64,000 bases of DNA from Trileptium ribeirensis. Lineage: Eukaryota > Nematoda > Enoplea > Enoplida > Thoracostomopsidae. A program made the translations under genes and the position numbers. The stretch is from assembly GCA_030248225.1 (NCBI GenBank), contig JASANE010000458.1, positions 1 to 64,000 of the forward strand, in the 5' to 3' direction. Of this stretch, positions 31,401-43,329 are shown in pieces. Every line of letters starts with the position of its first letter. Position 1 is the stretch's first letter. The notes beneath the pieces are model-generated. The model was not told the origin of the DNA. It saw nothing but the letters and a program-made list of their open reading frames with translations, and did no database searches.

Positions 31401-33279
31401 CACAATCATATACGGTATACTTGACGACACTTTTTATAAATGAACCACAACTAGGTACGGTGTAATTTACGACACTTTTTTATAAAAATGAACCATAATT
31501 AGATACGGAATAATTTACGACAATTTTTATTAAAATGAACCCCAATTAAACACGGTATAATTCACGACACTTTTTATAAAAATGAACCACAATTAGATAC
31601 GGTATACTTTACGACACGTTTTTATAAAATGAACCACAATTAAATACGGTATAATTTACACCACTTTTTTTATAAAATGAACCGCAATTAGATACGGCAT
31701 AATTTACGACACTTTTTTTATAAAATGAACCACAATTAAATACGGTATAATTTACAACACTCTTATAAAAATGAACCACAATTAAATACGGTATAATTTA
31801 CAACACTCTTTTATAAAAATGAACCACAATTAAATACTGTATAATTTACGACACTTTTTTATAAAAATTAACCACCATTAAATACGGTATAATTTACGAC
31901 ACTTTTTATAAAAATGGACCACCAGTAAATACGGTATAATTTACGACACTTTTTTATAAAAATGAACCACACACACTATGCAGACTGTTGTGTCGTAGCC
32001 GAGATGTAGGTGCCAACGTGGCTTTATGTGATTTTGGTGCGGAGATCGTGAAAACACTCTTAACGTGGCCGGAACGGGCCTGTTACACTTTAATAAAAAT
32101 TATTAAGATAGATCAAATAGATATTTACAGTATTTACATTATATACTGTGCAACTCATCAAATTTTGTCGCAGCTGTTATCATTCAGCCAACGACGAGGG
32201 ATTTTTTTATTCAGTGCTTTTTTCTGCATATATCTCAGTCTTTTCCTGAGCAGTTGTAAAGCAACACCGCGTTTGAGACTAATATCAGCCCGTTTTTAGT
32301 ATTACTGCTTATAGTTAGGTTGTAAGTTAACCCATTTAGGTCAAATGTGTACAGTGGATGTAACCTTAGGTGGATAGACTTCGGAAGTGATATCCCTCAG
32401 TTAATCGCTCATGCGGTGAGACAGCAGAGCAAAATCAAATTTTAGGCCCAAATCTATGCAAATTTATTGGGATCTTTTCAGTTTATGAAGCTCCAACATA
32501 ATATAACCTTAGCAAATGTGTAATTTTATGTACCATTCGAACCGGATTCACAATTTGAAGGTAATGGTATCAAAATATGTCAGTCCGTTTATAGTTAAAA
32601 CGAGTTAAATCTATTTAAGTGGCAGCCCAACCATTAGTCTAAGCCGGTAACCCACAAACTTACTCGGCTGATTTTGACTCAGCCTATTATTCAGGTACCA
32701 ATTGTATATGAAGACATGTTTTCTAAGAAATTAATTTTTTTGAATAATTTTCGGTACCAAGGATGGGTCATTAGTAACCCAAAAATAAAAAAAATCATAA
32801 ATATGGTTCTAATGGACATGGTTCTAATGGTTCTTATGAACTAATTCGGCGAATTGAGTCGGGTGGTATCAAAACTAATCGTATATCTTTAAAACTGACC
32901 ATTTTTAATCTTTAAAGCATGTAACCGGAAAGACCCATTTCCATTTTATCACAGAATCTAGGCTGCTAAAAACTGATTCTATTTTGACTTGTATCTTACA
33001 AATACCTAAGTCATTAAACAAAATACATGATGGAGTGTCACATCATCAATGTTTCACCACGTTTTCATTGCTGTTCGTAAATTGTTTCATTTGGGATCGC
33101 AAAAGTATTGTATAGTAATGTTCTAAACAAAATGAAATTAATGCTGTAAGCCTAACCGTGTCAGTGCAGAATCTACCATTGCTGAAAAATTTAGGTATTT
33201 GCCTAAAAAATTTTGTGTAATTGTACATTACTTCCGGCATAGATTTGTCAGATCGATACTTTAAGAAAAGAAGCGACAA
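25458..33279 (+). repeat. Repeat copy U2 and left arm of the giant palindrome
   Basis: Starts with the family terminus GTAATAACGGTGACGCAGC and is the longest copy. It is collinear with U1 up to the minisatellite, then adds about 1.2 kb (32090-33279). From about 26450 it is matched in reverse by U3 (34000-40845). It carries the tRNA-like segment (27218-27305), hairpin cluster (28896-29092), paired hairpins (29532, 29854) and TA/CA repeats. No ORF has recognisable domains. A short minus-strand peptide with NGRTAPHWIR is shared with U1 and U3 but soon breaks. Confidence 0.75.
31395..31975 (+). repeat. Minisatellite of ~47-bp units (left palindrome arm)
   Basis: About 12 units of the type AATTTACGACACTTTTTATA followed by AAAATGAACCACAATTAAATACGGTAT, with homopolymer length changes. 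The inverted equivalent is at 35285-35870. Confidence 0.93.
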
Positions 33280-33990
33280 AAACTTTCCGCTTTCGACTCA
33301 GTTGCATTTTCTCCGGCTTATGCGGCTCTATCCCTTTAGCTGCAACGTAGTGATGGACGATATAGCATAGCTTGCATTTTATGTATGAGTCAGGCTTAAG
33401 TACGTACGCCCGTGTTGTACTTTTGACAAGTCATTTTGCGATCTTCAAACACGCACAAATCGCGCACACGTCCACGCACAAGTCTCGATTTTTCCTTATG
33501 TACGAGGACACGAATTGTGATACAGTAACACGTTGTGAATCAGCGACAGCGAAGTCATTTGATGAACGCGAGCAGAAGAGCGAAATCAGCAAATATATCC
33601 CTTCGAAAATCACATTCTTGCATCACGGAGCCCATGCTTCAGTTCGCTAGACTTCATGTCACATAATGATGTGTTACTCTTTCAAAATTTGCAGCACCAA
33701 CTCGTTTGATTGTATCACAAATAATATCCTCGTAAATATAATATCAGAACTATAACGGCCAATTCTTCACGATTCAGATCATGATTTTGATAAAGCAAGA
33801 ACCATGATGCGCGCACCTAAAGTGTTCTTCTTTATCACTGTGCTGGAATAAAATGTACGATAAATATGTTACGTCATTGACTATGTTTTGTGACACCACA
33901 AAAGCATCCGTTATCATATAATTGAAATACAAACTATGGATAGGACACATGGCTATAAGATCACATAAGTTAACTTCAGTCTAAATAGTA
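33280..33990. other. Loop of the giant palindrome, no gene seen
   Basis: A ~0.7-kb unpaired segment between the arms. It is moderately AT-rich. Its longest open frame is 92 codons with no recognisable domain. I see no transposase or RT remnant. Confidence 0.6.
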
Positions 33991-36900
33991 TCAACTTTTC
34001 TTTCTTAGACATCTTAAATTTATGTCGGAAGTAATGTACAATTACACAAAATTTTTTAGGCAAATACCTAAATTTTTCAGCAATGGTAGATTCTGCACTG
34101 ACGCGGTTAGGCTTACAGCATTAATTTCATTTTGTTTAGAACATTACTATACAATACTTTTGCGATCCCAATGAACATTTTACGAACAGCATGACGTGGT
34201 GAACATTGATGATGTGACACTCCATCATGTATTTTGTTTAATGACTTAGGTATTTGTAAGATACAAGTCAAAATAGAATAAGTTTTTAGCAGCCTAGATT
34301 CTGTGATAAAATGGAAATGGGTCTTTCCGGTTACATGCTTTAAAGATTAAAAATGGTCAGTTTTAAAGATATACGATTAGTTTTAATACCACCCGACTCA
34401 ATTCGCCGAATTAGTTCATAAGAACCATTAGAACCATGTCCATTAGAACCATATTTATCATTTTTTTTATTTTTTGGGTTCCTAATGACCCATCCTTGGT
34501 ACAAAATATGTTCAAAAAAATTAATTTCTTCAAAAACATGTCTTCATATACGAGTTGGTACCTGAATAATAGGCTGAGTCAAAATCAGCCGAGTAATTTT
34601 GTTGGGTACCCGGCTTAGACTAATGGGTTGCCACTTTCAATAGGGTTAACTCGTTTTTAACTTATAAAACAACTAACATATTTTGATACCATTACCTTCA
34701 ATTGTGAATACGGTTTCAATGGTACATAAAATTACACATTTGCTAAGGTATTATATTATGTTGGAGCTTCATAAACTGAAAAGATTCCAATAAATTTGCC
34801 TGGGTCTGGGCCTAAAATTTGATTTTGCTATGCTGTCTCACTGCATGAGCGATTAACTGAGGGATATCACTTCCGAAGTCTATCCACCTAAGCTTACATC
34901 CACTGTACACATTTGACCTAGATGATTACGCTGCAAGACCTGACTATAAGCAGTAATACTAAAAACGACTGATATAAATTATCAAATATTGCATGCTACT
35001 TTACAACTGCTCAGGAAAAGACTGAGATCTATGCAAAGAAGAGCACTGAATAAAAAATTATTTGGCTGAATGATGACAGCTGCGACAAAATTTGATAGTT
35101 TAGGCGTATATAATGTAAATACTGTAAATATCTATTTAATACTATCTTAATAATTTTTATTAAAGTGTAACAGCCCGTTCGGCCACCTTAAGATTGTTTT
35201 CACGATCTCCGCACCAAAATCAGCATAAAGCCACATTGGCACCTACATATCGGCTACAACACGACGCGCTGCATAGTGTGTGTGGTTTCAGTTTTATAAA
35301 AAAGTGTCCGTAAATTATACGGTATTTACTCATCGTTCCATTTTTATAAAAAGAGTCGTAAATTATCCGTATTTTAATGGTGGTTAATTTTTATAAAAAA
35401 GTGTAGTAAATTATACAGTATTTAATTGTGGTTCATTTTTATAAAAGAGTGTTGTAAATTATACCGTATTTAATTCTGGTTCATTTTTATAAAAGAGTGT
35501 TGTCAAATTATACCGTATTTATATTGTGGTTCATTTTATAAAAAAAGTGTCGTAAATTATGCCGTATACTATACCAGTTTCATTTTATAAGAAAAGTGGT
35601 GTAATTACTGTATATTAATTGTGGTTTTTCATTTTTATAAAACGTGTCGTAAAGTATACCGTATCTAATTGTGGTTCATTTTTATAAAAGTGTCGTCTAC
35701 CGTGTTTAATTGGGGTTCATGTTAATAAAAATTGTCGTTAATTATTCCGTATCTAATTACTGGTTCATTTTTATAGAAAAATTCGTCGTAAATTACACCG
35801 TACCTAGTTGTCATTCATTTATCCAAAAAGTGTCGTCAGGTAGACTGTATATGATTGTGGTTCGCTTTTTAAAAGTGTTTTGGTTGTACCATGCATTATC
35901 ACTTGTTCGTTTTGTATTGCTCTTTGTTTGCCAAATCTTCCCAGGGACGAGATGTTATAATTCGAACAAATTAAGGAAAAAACTAAGCTGCTTCAACTGA
36001 TTTGCAAGAGCTGCGAATGGGAACCATACCAGTAGCAAATGTAAGCCGCAGAATTTCCTAAATATGCCGCCATGACATGTTTAAATTTTGACGATAATGA
36101 CCTTCCCTGAATAGGACGCCCCTGGCTGCACTAGTTCAAGTTAATAAGTTTATTAACACAGAAATAAAAATATCAAGTCTACTTGGTTTTAGCTACATGT
36201 TAAGCCAATGGTCACGGGGAAATCGCCCAGTTAGCCAGAACAACTAGGCTTACGCCTACGGTAGGCTTCGAGCTTACAAAAAACGAGCGGAGACCGGTTT
36301 AATTTGATGGCCTGCACCCGTCTAGGACGGTATTAGCCGCGGGAAATAACCCGCGAGGACAATTTGGTCGAATATGGTTTGAGAACTTTTGTTGGATGCT
36401 GAAACCGCCCCGCGCAACGCCTGAACCTCGCTTGTAACGTATAAAAACGCAACCACTACTAACGCTAAGTTGGGTTATGACAAAGCAGAATCCGGCCTGT
36501 TACTTTCCATATCTATAAGACAGACTCTATAAATATATATGTGTGTGTGCCCCTCTTGGACGACTATTTCAGGTAAAATCGCCTCGGTTTGTTAGCCCCT
36601 GATGTAGTATGTGACTGATGCAAATCCCCACCTTTTTGTTATCCTCGTTGTCCTATTCCCACTTTTGAACCCGTCAAAGCGATCCCTCGTTTTGTTCATA
36701 GTGACTAGGTACAGCCCAATGACGTGCGTCAAACTCTCGTCCGAATCCCCGCTGATACGCTGCAGTCACGCAAAGTGCCCTTAAACCTCTGTTGCCAACC
36801 ACCAGTGGGCACGAGATGGTTCCAGATTTTTTCTCTCAACTCCAAAATGGTCGAACCGCCCCTCATTGGGATCCGGCACGACGAGACATCTGTAAAGATG

Positions 36901-39900
36901 CCGGCGGGTCACGGTCCGCCTCCCCGTTAACCCGGGACAACCGGCGAAAGCGCCCCCTTACCGTAGCCTTTACTCTCTAATCGTTGTGATCTTAGCACCA
37001 TTCTTACCCATGCCGCTCCGGCGGCGATATCACCCATCATTTGAATCGCCATTGGACGACGATTCAACGATGCCCGGCGGGGGCCAACCGTTAATGCAGG
37101 ACAGCCCGCCAAGGCTCCCCATACTAACATAGATCAGAACCTATAAGTGGATTCTGGCCCACTGCTACGTGTTTCCCCCTCTTGTTTGGTATCAATCGGC
37201 CCCGTTTTTCGTCCTGGGACCGAAATCACCCGTTCCTCGGAGGAGTCCCCCGGATTCCCCTTGCCCCGCTCCCTTCCACACCGTATTAGTGTCCTCGCTG
37301 TCCTTTTGTCTTCTTTGTCCTGGCTACTCTAACCGACGTTTTGGCCGGTCTTCTTCGTCGTCGCGTTGTTGTTGTTGCCGGTGGGTTCTAAGTATGTGTC
37401 TGCCTTGAGCAACCTTTCTGTCGCTAGGGACGCCGCTATGTCTACTGTGTGTAGTGTGTGTATTTGTATGTGTGTATCCATGTGTGTAGACATATATGTT
37501 TATATGTATGTAAGTATTATATGTATATGTATATATATGCATATAAGGACATAACATCATGGGACGGACGGGGACGTGGTTCCAAAGCGTTAAATTTTAG
37601 AGTTTTACGGACGGACAAGACACAACAATTAGGACGAATGGGGGTGAATTTAGGGCCCTCCCGCGAACCCCTTAGGGGCGTTGGAGTAGGGCCCCTGACA
37701 AGTTAAGAGTACGCTAGGGTTTGTCCCGTCTCTAAGTACCCGGACGGGCGTTTTCCCCTTCATCAGGTTCCCCGGCGAGCTTTTGAAACATAGGTACTTG
37801 CATGAAAATCATTGAATTAGCTAGCTTCTTTTTAAATATTAGAATGCCCTTAGTGATCGAGGGTCATCTTAGAAGCAAAATTTAGCTAAATTGAGGAAAG
37901 ACGGCCACTCGAGCACCACAAAGGCTGAGTGGGATGGTCGCCCAGAGTAGAAACAGGTTCAAAAGGGAAAGCGATCAAAAATCGAACAGATTGTCACGCT
38001 AATTGGGACTGAAGAAGGAAATTGCGTGACCCGAAAGTATTTTTAATGGCTTTCCGTTAAGGTGGGACCGGAAGCTGTTTAAACGTTGTGAGTTTAGGAT
38101 CCGATTTCGCTGGACATCCGGCGATAATTACGGGAAGATCAACCTCATAGTTTTACTTTTCTTCAAAAATCGGGACGAAAATCACAGATGGTCAACTTCC
38201 GAGTACTCGGAGGTTCAAATTTGATGTCGGCAAACCTGGTGAAAACCGAGACTGTATTCTTTAAGGACATCGACGGCTTACGGTAGCCGTCAAAATTTGA
38301 ATTTCCGTAAGTGTCCGAGTTGGACACTGAACAAAAACTCGAAAAAGTGGGCGTCAAGAAATCGCCAACGATTGGACGGCGACAAAATCGCCATCCCACA
38401 ATATGGGCGAAAATTTTGAGGCGACGACCAACGCGTCGACTCGTCGAATCAGTTGGAACAGCGATAGCACGGAGTTGGGTCGACTTTACTGACCGGCTCC
38501 GACGCATTATTTCGGTTAATAGTTTTAATGTAGCTCTGGTTTTTCACTTTTTGGTTTTGCTTCGGATCGACTCGATGGACGAAAGATTTCCGCGTAGATG
38601 TATACCTCGCGAAGGGGGTTCAGCTGGTGCTGCCCCAAGATCAACGTTAGTAAGTATGAGGAAGGTCTAGATAGCAGGGGTTTATTCCCGTAATTGAAGT
38701 GTAACAGGCCGTACGTTTAAGTACCCTCTGACTGTCGCCCCTCGCCCGTAAAAAGAACGTCTCCGTTCGGGTTCTAGCCCGCCGGTGCAAACCGAAATGC
38801 TAGACATAACCTTATCTGGATCAAATTGTCTAAATCGAGTTCCGACGTAGGAAACGTTAGGCGGATTGGGGTACACTGGTACAGAGTGTTTTCTGAAGAC
38901 TTGATCGTCGATTTCGAAGTCTTGATTTCCCATAGTATATAGGTTAGGCGCAACAAAAATGGACGCTTCTCGTCCAGATTTTACATGACTTGCCTCTTTT
39001 AGAGTTAGGATCGTCCAATTTTCCTGGGAGGCGACCACGGTAAAATTTCTAGACGTGCATGCCACAGAAATAGGACTCGTTTAATGGTTTTGCTATTATG
39101 GTTTCCAAATTTGTAGCATAATCAATATTGTTCAAATCCCATGCCGTGTTTGGGCTTGAACGGAAACGCAGTTTAGGGACGGAGGACTAGCTTACCATTC
39201 AGCTTTAGGAATTCCCTAAAATTTCTTTTATTTTACTGATCTAAGAATTTGGGTTCACAAAAAACAAAACAAATTCTAACTACGCCAATTTGATCTTAAG
39301 GTGTTTGCTGTCTACCCGCGGAATGTCGTTTAGAATTCGTCTCGACTTGGCTGTTCCAGCGGCTGGACTTAGAAACGCTTCAGGTGAATATCAGCAGCTT
39401 GTGTGGACTCAAACTGTTACGGAACAATAACGAAAAAATACTAAGGTAACTACCCTGACCTCCTTATGATCAAGAGGAGCTAGGGGAATAAGGCCCCCAG
39501 CCGTTCAAAAGTTAGTCGACCCCGCTTAGTGACAATAACGCTTCGTTTTTTGATAATACACCAGTTTTAAACCCCAAAAGACTACTTTAATAAAACATTC
39601 AAGTTTACCGGTGTACACTATCGCATAGTGACATGGTCTTCTGTTTGGGACCAATGTTTCCAAAAATTAAACATAGTTAAATACGCTGACAACAGGCCCG
39701 AGCCTCATGATTCGTTCGTGTACATCAAAGAGAAACGCTTTCGTGTCCCCGCAGTCCAAAATAGAAAAATCTATTCCCCACCCCAATCACACCACCTTTC
39801 CGTCTGGCCCTGGTCATCTAGCCCCAAACCGAGCAGTGCAAAACCCCTTTTTCTTCTTGAAGCGAGTTGATCCCTGAGTTTGGTTTGATTTTACTATTTA

Positions 39901-40845
39901 TCCCTGAGTACCCGTTAGGCTATGTACTATGTATGCCCAGATTGGGTTCTCTTCCCGCAGTTTCAGTGCTTGCCCTTTATTTACCAGCATCATGAGTTGA
40001 TCCTGCACGGGGAATTTGAGCCCGCTGCAGTTTCATTAAACTTAAATATTCAGCCACAGAGATATAGGGACATCGACTATTAAGTCAATGATAACTCGAC
40101 TGCACAACAGTGCAGTGGAGACACTGCGATACTCCAGTGTACTCAGAAATTAGGATAGCGAACTAGAGAGAGGCAAAGAAGAACAACCGAAAAGAAAAGA
40201 GAAGAAGCAGACGCGTCGAGGGCAGACAGCCCTGCGTCTGGAGTTTCGAAAATGACCCTAAAGTTAGAGAATAAGGTCGGCAGGGCGCATACAGGTGCCG
40301 TCTATCGTGCCCCCGCCATCCTTACCACCAAAATTGGCGACATTAAGAATAAACAAATAATAACCCGGCTCGCCCATGGGGATAGCCAGTTATGCCTGAG
40401 AAATCACCTAGTGCTGTTTTTACGCTACGATCAGCCCCCACCATTCGGAATCTGACGGATTATTCCACCCCCTCCCTCTTCTCTTGCTCTCGTTTCAGTC
40501 AGTCGTGCGACTTGATAGGCCAATTTACTATAAGGCGACGAAAATAATTGAGCGTGTTGGCATTTTGGCAGCCAGATATTTAGAACCAATCAATCGGCAA
40601 CCCCATCCGCAGAGTGTCGTACCGCCGCTCGTTTCATAATGCCCGCTGGATCGTGTTTCGATATCGTCACCGGTCGAGCTTGCATCCAGTCATAGGTCGC
40701 TGTATCACCTTTGACCCCGCCCTAATACCCGCCACTGCGTGTAGAGGACAGATGTCTGCAATGACACGCTTTCAGGAGCGTTTCCGAAGCGCTCGGCCCC
40801 CTGTTTTATCGCGCCACATAGCTGAAAAATCGCTAATCTAACGAA
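33991..40845 (-). repeat. Repeat copy U3 and right arm of the giant palindrome
   Basis: Inverted counterpart of U2 26450-33250. It ends about 1 kb short of the family terminus, at the junction with U4. The longest open frame (39065-38682, minus, 127 codons) includes SASHV/VYPNPPNVSYVGTRF-like sequence. Its homologues in U2 and U4 contain stops and frameshifts, so coding is doubtful. Confidence 0.75.
35285..35870 (-). repeat. Minisatellite of ~47-bp units (right palindrome arm)
   Basis: Inverted equivalent of the left-arm array. Units read ATTGTGGTTCATTTTTATAA then AAGTGTCGTAAATTATACCGTATTT. Unit variants differ from the left arm, so the arrays are not exact copies. Confidence 0.93.
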
Positions 40846-40861
40846 GCAGCGAGTGGTTTAG

Positions 40862-43325
40862 CCTGTAGAGAAGAAAAAGGGGTTTTGCACTCGCTCGGTT
40901 TGGGGCCTAGATGACCAGGGCGAGCGGAAAGGTGGTGTGATTGGGGTCGGGAATAGATTTTTCTATTTTGGACTGCGGGGACACGAAGTGTTACTTTCGC
41001 GACACTGGCTGACATGAACTCGGGCCTGTTGTCAGCGTATTTAACTATGTTAAATTTTTTGGACATTGGTACCAAGAAGACCATGTCACTATGCTATAGT
41101 GTACACCGGTAAACTTGAATGTTTTATTAAAGTAGTCTTTTGGTTTGAAAAACTGATCTGTCACGAAACAAAGCATTATTGTCACTAAGCGGGGTCGACG
41201 AAATTTTGAACGGCTGGGGGCCTTATTCCCCTAGCTCCTCTTTGATCATAAGGAGGGTCAGGGTAGTCACCTCGTATTTTCTCCATTCGTGGTTACGGTC
41301 AAGTTAGTTTCGAATGAAGGCCTGCCAGATTCATCTAAGCGTTCTGAAAACCGGGGTGGAACAGCCAAGTGAGACAACTACCTAAACGACATTACGCGTA
41401 GACAGCAAACACCTTAAGCTCAAACTGGCGTACTTAGAATTTGTTTCGTCTTTTGTGAACCAGATACTTAGCTCCAGTAAATAAAAGAAATTTTAGGGAC
41501 TTCCTAAAGCCCAACGGAAGCTAGTCCTTCATCCTAATCTGCGTTTCCGTTCAAGCCCAAACACGGCATGGGATTTGAACAATCCACTTCGCTACAAATT
41601 TGGAAACCATAATAGCAAAACCATTAAACGAGTCCCTATTTCTGTGGCATGCACACTAAACTTACCGTGGTCGCCTCAGGAAAATTGGACGATCCTAACT
41701 CAAAAGAGGCAAGTCATGTAAAATCTGACAGAGAAGCATCCATTTTTGTTGTGCCTTACCTAATACCACGGAGAAATGCAAAAAGGGGCTTTCGAATTGC
41801 ATTAATAAGTCTTCACTACACTCTGTACGAGTGTACCCAATGCACCTAGTGGTTATACGTCGGAACTCGATTTTACGAGATTGATTCCAGATAAGGTTAT
41901 GTCTAGCATTTCGGTTTGGACTGGCAGGTTAGAACCCGAACAATGTTATTACGGGCGAGGGGCACGCTACAGTAAGAGGGTATTTAAACGTACGGCCTGT
42001 TACACTTCAATTAACTGGGAAAATAAACCCCTGCTATCGCTTAAACACTTCCTCATCTTAACGTTGATCCTGGGGCAGCACTAGCTGAACGCCCTTAAAG
42101 TTGTGCATCTCCAGAGGAAAACTCTCGTCCATCAAGTAGATACAAAGCGAAACCAAAAAGTGAAAAACCAGAGCTACATGAAAACTATTAACGGAAAATA
42201 CGTGGAGCCGGTCAGTAAAGTTTACCCGAACTCCGCGCTATCGAAGTCCAACTGATTTGACGAGTCGACGCGTTGGTCGTCGCCTAAAATTTTCGCCCAT
42301 ATTGTGGGATGGCGATTTTGTCGCCGTCCAATCGTTGGCGATTTTTTGACGCCCACTTTTTCGGGTTTTTGTTCAGTGTCCAATTCGGGACACTTACGGA
42401 AGTCAAATTTTGACGGCTACCGTAAGCCGTCGATGTCCTGAGTAGTCGGCTTAAAGAATACAATTTCCCGACATCGATTGTGAACCTCCGAGTATACGGA
42501 AGTTAACCATCTGTGGCGTTCCGATTTCTCAAGAAAAGTAAAGCTGTCAGGTTGCAATTTCCCGTAATTATCACGAATGTCCCAGCGAAATCGGATCCTA
42601 AACTTAACGTTTAAACAGCTTCCAGTCCCACGCTTGATTCAAACTATTAAAAATTCTTGGCGGTTCCTTTCTTGGTGCCAAATTAGCCTGACGATCTATT
42701 CGATTTTTGATTGTTTAAATCTACAACCGTTCAACTCGGCGACTATTGACTCAGCCTTTTTGTGGTTCTCGACTTGCCGCCCTCCCAATTGGTTGATTTC
42801 TGGAAGATAACGCGCTAGTGAGACAGTCCAAAACATAAAAGAAGCTTGGCTGATTATCCACGATTTTCATGCAAGTACCTATGCTTTCGAAAGCTTCCCG
42901 GGATCAGATGAAGGAAAAATCGCCCGTCTCGGGACCAGAGACGGGCCAAACCCTAGCGTACTCTTCATTATAGGGGCCCTACTCCAACACCCCTCAGGGT
43001 CCGCGGGAGGGCCCTCAACTTCACCCCATTCGTCCTAATCGTCTGTGTCTTGTCCGTCGTGAAAATTGTACAATTTTAACGCTTTATATAAGCGATGCCT
43101 CGTCCGTCCGATCTTATGTTATGTCCTTATATATGCATATATATACATATACATATAATACTTACATACATATGAACATATATGTCTACACACATGGATA
43201 CACACATACAAGTACACGCGCTCACGCAGTGAGTCGGCATCCTCGGCACAGACCGAAAGGTCGCTCAGGATGAACGCGTATTAGGCTAAACCGCCACCAA
43301 TGACAACGTAAATTCTGCTAAATTT
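40862..43325 (+). repeat. Partial repeat copy U4
   Basis: Begins abruptly at GAAGAAAAAGGGGTTTTGCAC, equivalent to U2 27440. It is collinear with U2 to about 29900, including the hairpin cluster (42307-42502, the last palindrome mutated to AGTATACGG) and TA/CA repeats (43115-43215). It is about 90% similar to U2 by inspection, with many small deletions. Neither family end is present. Confidence 0.75.
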
Positions 43326-43329
43326 ATAA

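Larger units (their letters stand above)
26450..40845. repeat. Giant palindrome, arms ~6.8 kb, loop ~0.7 kb
   Basis: Landmarks on the left are mirrored on the right around about 33640: ACACGCAGTGGCGGGT (26556) with its reverse complement near 40735; the tRNA-like segment; the hairpin cluster (28896 and 38396); TA/CA repeats; the minisatellite (31395-31975 and 35285-35870); and TGTACATTACTTCCG (33224) against its complement near 34027. Inspected blocks are about 95% identical, closer to each other than to U1. Small indels are scattered through both arms. Confidence 0.88.

Noticed and set aside
37020..40450. ORFs of 60-130 codons in the U repeats
   Set aside because: They break in sister copies, lack domains, and fall in GC-rich or simple repeats where open frames arise by chance.
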